Assembly (NCBI RefSeq): GCF_000317145.1
Contig: NC_019697.1
Location: 3,878,385 to 3,942,384, forward strand
Origin: Chamaesiphon minutus PCC 6605
Lineage (GTDB): Bacteria; Cyanobacteriota; Cyanobacteriia; Cyanobacteriales; Chamaesiphonaceae
DNA length: 64,000 bases
Direction of reading: 5' to 3'
Positions 28,311 to 36,896 of the stretch are shown here, piece by piece. The notes under the pieces were generated by a model. The model had not been told where the DNA came from, ran no database searches, and saw nothing but the letters and a program-made list of their open reading frames with translations. Position 1 is the first letter of the stretch. Every line of letters begins with the position of its first letter. A program made the position numbers and the translations under genes.

Positions 28311-29468
28311 TTAATTAATTAGCTTATGCAAACAGTGAATCAATTCATCAATTTCTGTAGTAGTTGTAAAGTAATGAGTACAAGCACGAATGCAGACAGG
28401 ATCGACGATCGTGCGTAGATAAAAATGTTGCCGCTCTAGATCTCGAACTAACTTACCACAGTCACCGTCAGTTAACTGAAACGATACTAAACCCGATCGC
28501 GGTGCGGTCTGATTGAGGCACTTAACCCCTGGGACTTGTTGTAAATTTTCCCACAGATACGTAGCCAAACTCACAATTCGATCGAGCCTATCGATCGCGC
28601 TACCCCAAGCTTGATGCGTCGCAATTGCCGCGCGTAACCCTAAATATAAGGGATAAGCCGATGTCGCCACTTCATAGCGACGAGCATCATTGAATAATGG
28701 TAAGTCGGGGGTGCTATAGTCCAAACCTCGCCAGCCAATAAAAGTTGGCTCCAAACTCGCGATCGCATCTGGATGAATATACAATCCACCTACACCTTCT
28801 GGCCCACACCACCATTTATGTCCGGTGAATGCATAAAAATCTATCCCCAATTCTCCCAGTTGCAGCGGTAATAATCCAACCGATTGAGCGGCATCTACCA
28901 AAATCCGGATCGGTTGCTCGGCGTCTGGATATTGCCGAATTGCCTTTGACATTTCCGCTAGCGGTACTACCTGTCCGGTATTCCACAGCACATGACTGAG
29001 GACGACCAGTCGAGTTTGGGGTGTTAAATGTGCGACGATCGTGGCAACAGGATCGCCTGTATTTAAAGTAGCCTGAAGCGGAAATAGATCGACCGCTACT
29101 CCAAACCGCCGACAGACTTCGTTAATGCTGGCGATGACACCTGGATGTTCGCAGTCGGATAGGAGAATACGGTCTCCAGCCTGCCAATTTAGCCCCCACA
29201 AGGCGATATTACAGCCCGCTGTGACGTTTTCGGTCAGCGCGATCGTGTCAGCGGTAACGCCCAATTCTGCCGCGATCTCTTGGCGCGTTAGATGGGATTC
29301 GCGGATGACTAATTCGCTAGTTTTGAGTCCGAACGGCCCCTGCGTTTGAATCTGCTGGTAGGCACCGATAATGGCATCTAAGGCTGCTTGTGGCATCGGC
29401 CCTTGGCCACCGTAGTTAAAGTAGGCTTTGTTAGCTAAAGCGGGGAATTGTTGGCGATGTACAGTCAT
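28311..29468 (-). CDS. L-cysteine/cystine C-S lyase (class V aminotransferase fold)
   Basis: 385 aa. NYGGQGPMPQAALDAI at the N-terminus, LTENVTAGCNIALWGL for cofactor phosphate binding, VDAAQSVGLLPL with the PLP-ring aspartate, and the Schiff-base lysine in FTGHKWWCGPEG. The sequence strongly resembles the Synechocystis C-DES cystine lyase, which cleaves cystine to pyruvate, ammonia and a persulfide that can feed Fe-S cluster assembly in vitro. A cysteine-desulfurase or isopenicillin-N-epimerase relative is the main alternative; the close match of the N-terminal region favours C-DES. It is 19 bases upstream of the GT-B gene on the same strand. Confidence 0.85.
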   Translation of the reverse strand: MTVHRQQFPALANKAYFNYGGQGPMPQAALDAIIGAYQQIQTQGPFGLKTSELVIRESHLTRQEIAAELGVTADTIALTENVTAGCNIALWGLNWQAGDRILLSDCEHPGVIASINEVCRRFGVAVDLFPLQATLNTGDPVATIVAHLTPQTRLVVLSHVLWNTGQVVPLAEMSKAIRQYPDAEQPIRILVDAAQSVGLLPLQLGELGIDFYAFTGHKWWCGPEGVGGLYIHPDAIASLEPTFIGWRGLDYSTPDLPLFNDARRYEVATSAYPLYLGLRAAIATHQAWGSAIDRLDRIVSLATYLWENLQQVPGVKCLNQTAPRSGLVSFQLTDGDCGKLVRDLERQHFYLRTIVDPVCIRACTHYFTTTTEIDELIHCLHKLIN

Positions 29469-29610
29469 TTAGGAGATAGGGGATAGGGGATAGGGGATAG
29501 TGGATGGGTGGATGGCTTGCACTGTTCGCGAAGCGTCTCCGACCGGAGAAGTGGTGGATAAGAGGATGTAGATTGGGTTGAGCAAAGCGAAACCCAACAG
29601 CACCAACATT
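29469..29610. repeat. GGGGATA heptamer tract and GAAGCGTCTCCGACCGGAGA palindrome
   Basis: GGGGATA units occupy about 29475-29505. They are followed by TTCGCGAAGCGTCTCC/GACCGGAGA (29525-29550), a palindromic dispersed-repeat type common in cyanobacterial intergenic DNA, and by GGGTTGAGCAAAGCGAAACCC (29575-29595), another small inverted repeat. Non-coding spacer between two minus-strand genes. Confidence 0.65.
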
Positions 29611-29662
29611 GTAGGTACGGTTAGCGTTCGGTGTCGATAGGAATTAAGCAAGATCGAGTCGA

Positions 29663-31285
29663 TTATTTGAGTTCAAATTTTTGGACGCTACCTAATGAAT
29701 AATCATCGAGCTTGAGGTTCTTAATTGTTTTAGATAATCGTTGATAAACTGCCTCTTTAACCATCAAGCCTTCGCTTTCTTTGCGGAGTCCGACAATAAC
29801 TAAACTTCGCTGAATAGAAGTTCCGGCGGTATCTCGTTGACAATTATCGCGTTTGAATTGACCGAGATTGAGAATTGGATATTCTTTGACTTGAAACAAT
29901 TGTTTGACAATTTGGTCTTGAATTGTTTTGGCGCGACTAAGCGCGCGTAATTCTTCTTCCGCATTAGTTCCCTCGCAAGATGCGGTACCGATCGCGACGA
30001 TGCGATTGGGATTATCCATGATTTTGAAAATACCTTGTTTTTCTAACTCTTGCTTGAGCACAGCAATTGGTAAAGATTGAGTCGATCCCTTTAGTCTTAC
30101 CTGGGTATCAGAAGCTAATTGCCACTCATAGCGATCGCTTAATACTGCCATATTAATCTCTGCTGACTTACCATTACGGTCTTTTGCCGACAAATAAGGA
30201 TAGTACAGGACGTTGCCAATCTTTTGGGGCGTTTGGAGTTTCATCGGCGGTGGCGGTAGCGGACAAGACGTATTGTGTCCGCCGAGTTGGCACTCAAGGA
30301 AATTTTTATTGGCATAAGCGACTAACCCCGTAGAAATAATTGCCAGAATTGCTGTACCGATAATTGCTTTGAGTCGCCAATTATTTACAGGCGGCAAAGC
30401 CAATGCCGCCTCAATACACGAGATCGATTGATGCCGATCTTGGACTTCATTCATTAACATGCGATCGATTGCACTTGCCAATCGATCGCTAATTTGGCGT
30501 TCTTGAGCTACTAATTCTTGTCGCCACGTCCATTTATTACTCATAAAATCGTACAGGCGATCGGGCGTAATATTCGTCAACAAATGGATACAAGTAGCCC
30601 CGAGGGCATAAATATCGCTTGCTGGATAAGCCACCCCCGCCCGAATTTGTTCTGGCGGCGCATAGCCCATCGTCCCTCCAGTCGTACCGCGCGACATTAC
30701 CGTACTATTGAGATGTTTGGACATCCCAAAATCGATTACCACCAATTGGCCATTTTTGCGGCGCATGATGTTTTCCGGCTTGATATCTCGATGAATCACC
30801 CCGCGATCGTGAACGAATTTTAAAATTGGTAAGATATCATCTAATAATTGTAGGATTTTCTCTTCAGAATACGCCCCATTCTCATCCAATTCTTTAAGCA
30901 AATTTTGCCCGTCGATAAATTCTTGAATCAGATAAAATCTCCGCTCTTGTTCTAAATAAGCAAATAGTTGGGGAATCTGGCTAGAATCCGCTCCCAATCT
31001 ATCGAGCTGCGCTCCCTCTCTCTGAAATAATTCGATCGATTTTTCAAAAGCTTCGACGTCATCTAATACCTGCGGTGCCGGGAAAAATTGCTTGATGACG
31101 CAACGTTTTTCTTCGGGCATATCCGTATCTACTGCCAAAAAATTGCGGCTCATCCCACCACTATCGAGAAAACTGATTGCTCGGTAGCGATCCTTGAGCA
31201 GTAACTGGCTACCACAAGCTTTGCAAACTTTTACTTCAGGATGATTTTGAGGCTGAGGACAATTCGGATTGAGGCAATAGCTCAT
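29663..31285 (-). CDS. Zinc-ribbon Ser/Thr protein kinase with OmpA-like extracytoplasmic tail
   Basis: 540 aa. A zinc ribbon (CLNPNCPQPQNHPEVKVC, then KACG) starts the protein. The kinase domain spans ~30-290, with VIKQFF as the ATP-lysine segment, VIHRDIKPENIM catalytic loop, VIDFGMSK metal loop and GTMGYAPPEQ activation segment, so it looks catalytically competent. A membrane helix (residues ~303-325, LKAIIGTAILAIISTGLVAY) is followed by ~210 extracytoplasmic residues resembling a divergent OmpA-type domain (IGTASCEGTNAEEELRALSRAKTI, later IQRSLVIVGL). It probably links an envelope signal to cytoplasmic phosphorylation. The PP2C at 17.5 kb shares the zinc-ribbon layout. Confidence 0.88.
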   Translation of the reverse strand: MSYCLNPNCPQPQNHPEVKVCKACGSQLLLKDRYRAISFLDSGGMSRNFLAVDTDMPEEKRCVIKQFFPAPQVLDDVEAFEKSIELFQREGAQLDRLGADSSQIPQLFAYLEQERRFYLIQEFIDGQNLLKELDENGAYSEEKILQLLDDILPILKFVHDRGVIHRDIKPENIMRRKNGQLVVIDFGMSKHLNSTVMSRGTTGGTMGYAPPEQIRAGVAYPASDIYALGATCIHLLTNITPDRLYDFMSNKWTWRQELVAQERQISDRLASAIDRMLMNEVQDRHQSISCIEAALALPPVNNWRLKAIIGTAILAIISTGLVAYANKNFLECQLGGHNTSCPLPPPPMKLQTPQKIGNVLYYPYLSAKDRNGKSAEINMAVLSDRYEWQLASDTQVRLKGSTQSLPIAVLKQELEKQGIFKIMDNPNRIVAIGTASCEGTNAEEELRALSRAKTIQDQIVKQLFQVKEYPILNLGQFKRDNCQRDTAGTSIQRSLVIVGLRKESEGLMVKEAVYQRLSKTIKNLKLDDYSLGSVQKFELK

Positions 31286-31595
31286 TGTACGGATAGATGA
31301 TGCGGCGATAGATGAATTTTAGCTTAATGCTACATAAAAAGAGTGAGATATTTGTCTCGATCGAGTGATAAAATCGCCGAGTTTAGGCCGCAGTTACTCG
31401 ATCCGCGTGTAGATATTGGCTTTGCTTTGCTTAGATCTGACTAAGCATTATAAACCTGAGTTACATTCGTAACTCGCTATCGGTATATTATATTAAGTGG
31501 GAAATGAGCACCAAACACGAGATAATATATTTGACTCAGTAAATAAAGACAACATTATCTATTTACAGAGCGAGATTTTTACTGACAACTACTAT

Positions 31596-32468
31596 ATGCC
31601 CCAACTCGGATCTCTCTTCGATTGGTTTGCCGATCGTCAGAAAACTAGCCCCAGCATTCAGCAGCAACAGGAGCGAGAGATTGCTGATGGGCTATGGACA
31701 AAATGCGAAAGTTGTAACGCGATCGCTTACACTAAAGACCTCATCGCCAATCAGATGGTGTGCTTGGAGTGTGGGCATCATAAGCGCGTCTCTTGCCACG
31801 AACGCATCAGTCAACTGATCGATGACGATACCTGGATTCCTCTCGACGAGCAGCTTCAGCCTACCGATCCGCTCAAATTCAAAGATCGCAAGGCTTACAG
31901 CGATAGGCTGCGGGAAACTCAGCGCAAAACAGGCTTAACCGATGCCGTCGTCACCGGGATGGGTAAAATTGAAGGCTCGCCCATCGCCTTGGGCGTGATG
32001 GATTTCCGGTTTATGGGTGGGAGTATGGGTTCTGTCGTTGGCGAAAAGCTGACTAGAGCGATCGAACATGCTACCGCCAACCGGATTGCCGTCGCGATCG
32101 TCTGTGCCTCTGGCGGTGCCAGAATGCAAGAAGGAATGCTCAGTCTGATGCAAATGGCTAAAATATCTGGTGCGCTAGAACGACATCGGGAAGCTCAGTT
32201 ACTCTACCTTCCCATCCTCACCCATCCTACAACGGGCGGTGTGATCGCCAGCTTTGCCATGCTCGGAGATATTATTCTCGCCGAACCCAAAGCCACGATC
32301 GGATTTGCAGGCAGACGCGTGATCGAACAAACCCTCCGCGAAAAACTTCCCGATGATTTCCAAACCTCCGAATATCTTCTCAAGAAGGGTTTCGTAGACA
32401 AAATTGTCCCCCGCACCCAACTCAAGCATACGGTAGCTCAGTTGGTTCGCCTTCACACTAGGGCATAG
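31596..32468 (+). CDS. accD: Acetyl-CoA carboxylase, carboxyltransferase subunit beta
   Basis: 290 aa from the ATG at 31596 ([15 protein letters not shown]), which matches the usual AccD start; the frame is open back to a GTG at 31497, which would add 33 unlike residues. A C4 zinc finger is present (CESC ... CLECGHH), followed by the crotonase-fold carboxyltransferase core: [39 protein letters not shown] and [15 protein letters not shown]. It transfers carboxyl from biotin to acetyl-CoA, the committed step of fatty-acid synthesis, with AccA. No SD is obvious at either start. Confidence 0.95.
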   Translation: MPQLGSLFDWFADRQKTSPSIQQQQEREIADGLWTKCESCNAIAYTKDLIANQMVCLECGHHKRVSCHERISQLIDDDTWIPLDEQLQPTDPLKFKDRKAYSDRLRETQRKTGLTDAVVTGMGKIEGSPIALGVMDFRFMGGSMGSVVGEKLTRAIEHATANRIAVAIVCASGGARMQEGMLSLMQMAKISGALERHREAQLLYLPILTHPTTGGVIASFAMLGDIILAEPKATIGFAGRRVIEQTLREKLPDDFQTSEYLLKKGFVDKIVPRTQLKHTVAQLVRLHTRA

Positions 32469-32505
32469 GGCTTGTGGATTGTGGATTGTGGATTGTGGAT
32501 TGCGG
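32469..32505. repeat. GGATTGT heptamer tandem repeat
   Basis: About four to five tandem copies of GGATTGT immediately follow the accD stop. Same class of short repeat as elsewhere in the window. Confidence 0.8.
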
Positions 32506-32694
32506 GTTGAGAATAAAATGCTCCCCGCTCCCCAATTGTAAATTTTTCTTTACTTTATGAGGAAAAATCGAGAAACCTTGGGCGAGATAATGAGATGATA
32601 TTGGTAATATAAGATAGCTGTGGCTTTGGTCTTGAGTTTAGCTGTGTTGTGTACTTATCATCTAATTTAAAGTTATCTTTTTTGAGGGAGAACC

Positions 32695-33186
32695 ATGTTC
32701 AAGCGATTCTTGTTGCTGGCTGTGGCAACCATATTGTTTGCATTCCAAACCTTAGTCACTAGTGCTAATGCCATCGAACTTGATGCTGCAACGCGCACAG
32801 TCAAGTTAAACCCAGAGGGTGAAACTGTCACCCTCAATCTCAAACAAGTCAATCAAGGCAGAAAACTGTTTGCATCGACTTGTGCCCAATGTCATGCTGG
32901 TGGTGTTACTAAAACCGACTTTAACGTAGGTTTAAGCCCTGTAGATTTAGCTGGGGCAACACCCGCACGGGATAATATCGTCGCGCTGGTAGACTACATG
33001 CATCATCCCACTACCTACGACGGCGAAACTCCAATTGCGGAGTTGCACCCCAGTATGGAGAGTGCCGATATTTTCACTGAGATGAAAAACCTCTCAGAGG
33101 ATAATATGTATGCTATTGCCGGACATATCCTGATGCAACCCAAAATCATGGGCGAGCAGTGGGGTGGTGGTAAAACTGTCAGATAG
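32695..33186 (+). CDS. psbV: Cytochrome c550, PSII extrinsic subunit PsbV
   Basis: 163 aa with a signal peptide (residues 1-26, cleavage after SANA). The mature protein begins IELDAATRTV. Haem attachment is CAQCH at 63-67, and the second axial histidine is H118 in AELHPS, corresponding to His41/His92 of mature cytochrome c550 (bis-His ligation). It binds the lumenal face of photosystem II and stabilises the Mn/Ca/Cl oxygen-evolving site. GAGGGAG upstream (32682-32688) is a good Shine-Dalgarno. It is 249 bases before petJ on the same strand, a common arrangement for lumenal cytochromes in cyanobacteria. Confidence 0.97.
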   Translation: MFKRFLLLAVATILFAFQTLVTSANAIELDAATRTVKLNPEGETVTLNLKQVNQGRKLFASTCAQCHAGGVTKTDFNVGLSPVDLAGATPARDNIVALVDYMHHPTTYDGETPIAELHPSMESADIFTEMKNLSEDNMYAIAGHILMQPKIMGEQWGGGKTVR

Positions 33187-33435
33187 GCAGTTGGATGTCG
33201 GATGCAGCCGATTTATGCTGCTGTAATAGTGCTAGCAAATCTTCCACATCGACGGTAAAGGTATACTTCGCTAGCATCCGATCGAAGTATGCACGAATTA
33301 TAGTGGCTAGATCTCGAAATTGTTAAAGTTTCGACACAGATAAGTACATTTACCGATCGATACCCAACCAGATTGGTTACAATATATGGTTGATAGTTTA
33401 GGTTTCTTAATTTTAGATTAGTAAGGAGAAACGTT

Positions 33436-33768
33436 TTGAAGAAGCTGATTTCGATTTTAACCGTAGCGTTCGCGCTGTTTACAATTACATTTAGCAGTCC
33501 TGCTCTAGCTGGCGACGCTGCTAGCGGTAGCAAAATCTTCAGTGCTAATTGTGCAGCTTGTCATGCTGGTGGCAACAATGTCATTATGGCCAACAAGAAT
33601 CTCAAAAAAGAAGCTCTGGCACAATACGGGATGAACTCGGTTGCAGCTATTACTACTCAAGTAACTAACGGGAAGAATGCTATGCCTGCTTTTGGGGGCA
33701 GACTCAGTGCCGCTCAAATCGAAGATGTAGCTACTTATGTTTTGGCTCAATCGGAAAAAGGTTGGTAA
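33436..33768 (+). CDS. petJ: Cytochrome c6
   Basis: 110 aa starting at a TTG (33436-33438) with AAGGAGA 7-13 bases upstream; no closer ATG would retain the signal peptide. Signal peptide residues 1-25 end in PALA, giving an 85-residue mature protein. Haem is attached at CAACH (39-43), and the sixth ligand is the methionine in [10 protein letters not shown]. It carries electrons from cytochrome b6f to photosystem I (or to terminal oxidase) and often substitutes for plastocyanin under copper limitation. No plastocyanin gene is in the window. Confidence 0.96.
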   Translation: MKKLISILTVAFALFTITFSSPALAGDAASGSKIFSANCAACHAGGNNVIMANKNLKKEALAQYGMNSVAAITTQVTNGKNAMPAFGGRLSAAQIEDVATYVLAQSEKGW

Positions 33769-33824
33769 ATATTACTGTTGGTGACTGAAGACTATTTATT
33801 AGTCGCTAGAGTCTATCAATCGTT

Positions 33825-33917
33825 AGTGGCTGGCTATTGCTGAAGGTCGATCGAGAAATTGCTTATGTGATAAGTTATTCTCTATCCTCATCGGCGATCG
33901 CCAGCCACTTGTTTTTT
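33825..33917 (+). terminator. Possible long-loop terminator after petJ
   Basis: AGTGGCTGGC (33825-33834) is complementary to GCCAGCCACT (33900-33909), which is followed by a T7 run at 33911-33917. The 65-base loop is unusually long, so termination is plausible but unproven. Confidence 0.4.
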
Positions 33918-33919
33918 TA

Positions 33920-34075
33920 GAGGGTAGAGAGTAGGGAGTAGAGGGGAGTGAATAGTGGATAGTGAATAGTGGATAGTGGATAGTGGATAGTGAATAGTGA
34001 ATAGTGAATAGAGGTTGGGACTGCGTTCTCCCGTCCCCCTCTCCCCCTCTCCCCCTCTCCCCCTCTCCCCCTCCC
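33920..34075. repeat. Compound short tandem repeats upstream of the NurA gene
   Basis: GGTAGAGAGTAGG-type sequence, then about nine TAGTGGA/TAGTGAA heptamers (about 33945-34012), then about five CCCCCTCT octamers (34034-34074). Together they extend the reading frame artificially upstream of the NurA start. Confidence 0.85.
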
Positions 34076-34081
34076 AGCCAA

Positions 34082-35311
34082 ATGCTAGACATTAACAAGG
34101 TTGCTAAACAATTACCTGGAATCGGTCAACACTTAGTCAAGGAAACTGCGGCAAATCAGCATCGGTTACAATTGGCAACAGCTTCGCTCCAGCAAGCGAT
34201 CGATCGACAGGTAGAATTAGCGGCAATTCAACAGCAGTGGGGTAATCGATTATTTTTTAACTCATCTGTCCCTGTCGAACCTCTCGATACCCGCATCGAT
34301 ATTGCCGCGCCGCCACCCCAACAAACCGTACTGGCGACTGATGGTTCTCAAATTGCCCCCAGTCATCATGAAATTGCCTATTGCTACCTGATTAATGTTG
34401 GAAGAGTGATGATTCATTACGGGCAAAATTTGCACCCATTGCTCGACAGCATTCCCGAAGTTTTTTATCAACAAGAAGATTTATATATCTCCCGTCAGTG
34501 GGGGATTAGTACCGAGGAATGGTTGGGTTATCGTCGAGCTGTTTCTGAAGCCACAGTCTTAGCAGAATTGGGTTGTAACTGGGTGAATCCACCATTTGGG
34601 TTTGAAGATCGCCCTGAGTCTGTTTCTGCTGTCAGGAAGCCGCGCGTACCCACCTTAGCCATGGTAGATGGCTCGCTAGTCTACTGGTTTCTCGAACAAT
34701 TACCGACCGATGCCCGCGAGCAAATTCTCAATCCGATTTTAGCGGCTTGGGAAGAGTTGCGGATCGCCGGAATTCCGATCGTGGGTTATCTGAGTTCTTC
34801 GCGCAGTATCGACAATCTCAATCTACTGCGATTATTAACTTGTCCGCACGATGTCCCCGATTGTCCGACACATTGTGCCGATGCGAGTAAACTACCCTGT
34901 CAACAATTTGAAGGCGTCAGAGATACGACTCTGTGGAATACCCAACTATCACCAGGACAACGCAGTTGTTGGTGGCAAAGTACCGCCAAAATTTTAGACT
35001 GGTATGACGATCGCCACAAGGTATATTTTTGTTATCTAAATGTGGGGACAGAGATTGCCAGAGTTGAAGTTCCCGCTTGGGTGGCTCAAGACGAGCGGCT
35101 ATCGGGTATGGCTTTAAGTTTAATTATCGCTCAAGTCAATAAGGGTTATGGTTATCCGGTTGCGTTAGCCGAAGCTCACAATCAAGCTGTAGTCAGAGGC
35201 GCAGATCGATCGAGCTTTTTTGCCCTATTAGAACAAGAACTAATCAAAACCGGACTCAAAAATATCGGCACATCTTACAAGGAGACGAGGAAGCGGGGGA
35301 GTATTGCCTAG
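34082..35311 (+). CDS. NurA domain DNA nuclease
   Basis: 409 aa from ATG 34082 (MLDINKVAKQL). The frame is open upstream to 34004 but that part is Pro/Ser-rich translation of the CCCCCTCT repeats and is not credible. VLATDGSQIAPS (~81-92) and LAMVDGSLVYWFL (~195-207) carry the NurA aspartates that bind metal; cysteines cluster around LLTCPHDVPDCPTHCADASKLPCQQ. NurA is a 5'-3' nuclease that in archaea works with HerA in DNA-end resection. Cyanobacterial members are common without an adjacent herA, and none is seen here. The second IS copy lies 47 bases downstream. Confidence 0.85.
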   Translation: MLDINKVAKQLPGIGQHLVKETAANQHRLQLATASLQQAIDRQVELAAIQQQWGNRLFFNSSVPVEPLDTRIDIAAPPPQQTVLATDGSQIAPSHHEIAYCYLINVGRVMIHYGQNLHPLLDSIPEVFYQQEDLYISRQWGISTEEWLGYRRAVSEATVLAELGCNWVNPPFGFEDRPESVSAVRKPRVPTLAMVDGSLVYWFLEQLPTDAREQILNPILAAWEELRIAGIPIVGYLSSSRSIDNLNLLRLLTCPHDVPDCPTHCADASKLPCQQFEGVRDTTLWNTQLSPGQRSCWWQSTAKILDWYDDRHKVYFCYLNVGTEIARVEVPAWVAQDERLSGMALSLIIAQVNKGYGYPVALAEAHNQAVVRGADRSSFFALLEQELIKTGLKNIGTSYKETRKRGSIA

Positions 35312-35357
35312 ATTTCAGGGATTTTGGATTGCGGATTGCGGATTTTGGATTGAGAAT

Positions 35358-36841
35358 CATTCGTGACAAGTTAAGAAAATCAGAGATTTGTCAAAAAGGT
35401 AATAAAAAGATGCCAAACTGTTTCTAGTCAAGAGTTTGAGGGAATAGAGGCCTGATGACCAGCCGCCGAAGAAGTAACCGCGACCACGCCAAAAAGAACC
35501 ACCAACCAGGTGTGGAAGATGAGATCATCGCCGCTCAAGTAGAGGCTTTATTGACACCAGCAATTTTCAATCAAAGTCATTACTACCGACAATTAGGGCT
35601 GAGAAATCGGCTGTTAAATTTACCCTTGATGATGGCAGCAGTGCTGACGCTACTGTGGCGGAATGTGCCAGGAGTCAGAGAACTAAGCCGAATGTTAGGG
35701 CGAGAAGGATTTTTGTGGTGTGAGCCAACACAAGTAAGTCAACAGGCGATTGCACAAAGATTTCTGACCTTTCCATCTGAGTTATTTGAGAGAGTGTTTA
35801 AGGAATTACTGCCAGAATTTAGAGTGAAGTGGCACCAGAGAAAACAGCGATTGTTGCCACAAAGCATTGAATTTGCTCAAGCAAAATTTGAGCGGATTTG
35901 GGCATGTGATGGCTCCACATTGGAAGCGATATTCAAGAAATTAGATAGCTTATCTGATGTGCCAATCGGACAACTAGCGGGAAAAATGGGAGTAGTCATA
36001 GATTTGGTGACGAGATTGCCGATTGAAATCTGGTTTAGAGAAAATCCCAAAGCTTCAGATGTTAATTTTGAGAAAGATATCCTGAATTTAGTAACATCGG
36101 GCACTTTATTGCTCTTGGATCGAGGCTTCTATCATTTCCAATTTTGGCAAGAATTAATTAACAGAGATATTCATTTTATTACTCGATTAAAAAAAGGTGC
36201 ATCGCTACAGATAGAGCGAGTATTTAGCAATAGTTATAGTATCCGTGACCGAATAGTGCGGATGGGGTCTGGCACCAAAAAGACTCCATATATAACTGTA
36301 AGATTAGTCGAAATTAAAGTGGGTAAAGTCTGGTATTCTTATCTAACTAGTGTACTCGACCCATTGAATCTTCCTCCCTATGTAGTCGCCGATTTGTACG
36401 GAAGACGGTGGCGAATTGAAGAGGCTTTTAATACTGTTAAACGATTGCTCGGGTTGAGTTATTTATGGACTGGTTCAGTTAATGGAATTAAATTACAGAT
36501 GTGGGGGACTTGGCTGTTTTATGCAGTTCTAGTCGATTTAGGTGATGCTGTAGCTGATGAATTATCTCTCCCATTCGACCGCATTTCTTTAGAGATGATT
36601 TATCGAGGTCTTTATCACTTTCATGTAGCTCATCATAAAGGTTTAGCTGCCAATCCAGTCACCTATTTTGCTGCCCCAGAGAATCAAGATTTAGGTATTG
36701 TTAAAACTGTTCGTAAACCTAATGTTAAGTTAATTATTGCACCTTTTCCTGATTCTATGAGTCGAACAGACAATTTTTTCTTCGACTCATCGCCTCAAGC
36801 CCGCTTGACAAGTGCGATCGCTTCTTAACTTGTCACTAATG
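35358..36841 (+). mobile_element. IS4-family insertion sequence, copy 2 (1,484 bp)
   Basis: Same length and terminal inverted repeats as the element at 13826-15309, in opposite orientation. Flanked by a perfect 9-bp target duplication ATTGAGAAT at 35349-35357 and 36842-36850. Inserted in a GGATTTT/GGATTGC short-repeat spacer, with no gene interrupted. The ends begin CATTCGTGAC and finish GTCACTAATG. Confidence 0.95.
35455..36828 (+). CDS. IS4-family DDE transposase, copy 2
   Basis: 457 aa with the same predicted protein sequence as the copy at 13839-15212, including the DDE aspartates (WACDGS, LLDRGF) and the YREK signature in YGRRWRIEEAFNTVKR. Identity at protein level and identical element length point to recent duplication by transposition. 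It starts 97 bases inside the left end. Reading frame intact; probably functional. Confidence 0.95.
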   Translation: MTSRRRSNRDHAKKNHQPGVEDEIIAAQVEALLTPAIFNQSHYYRQLGLRNRLLNLPLMMAAVLTLLWRNVPGVRELSRMLGREGFLWCEPTQVSQQAIAQRFLTFPSELFERVFKELLPEFRVKWHQRKQRLLPQSIEFAQAKFERIWACDGSTLEAIFKKLDSLSDVPIGQLAGKMGVVIDLVTRLPIEIWFRENPKASDVNFEKDILNLVTSGTLLLLDRGFYHFQFWQELINRDIHFITRLKKGASLQIERVFSNSYSIRDRIVRMGSGTKKTPYITVRLVEIKVGKVWYSYLTSVLDPLNLPPYVVADLYGRRWRIEEAFNTVKRLLGLSYLWTGSVNGIKLQMWGTWLFYAVLVDLGDAVADELSLPFDRISLEMIYRGLYHFHVAHHKGLAANPVTYFAAPENQDLGIVKTVRKPNVKLIIAPFPDSMSRTDNFFFDSSPQARLTSAIAS

Positions 36842-36896
36842 ATTGAGAATAAGATACTTGTAGTCCCCTTGTCACCTCGGCTCCCAATCTCCCAAT

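Noticed and set aside
34004-34081. Upstream start of the NurA gene
   Set aside because: The extra 26 residues are translation of CCCCCTCT tandem repeats.
15310-35357. Evidence of an inversion between the two IS4 copies
   Set aside because: Each copy keeps its own matched target duplication, so no recombined junction is present in this sequence.
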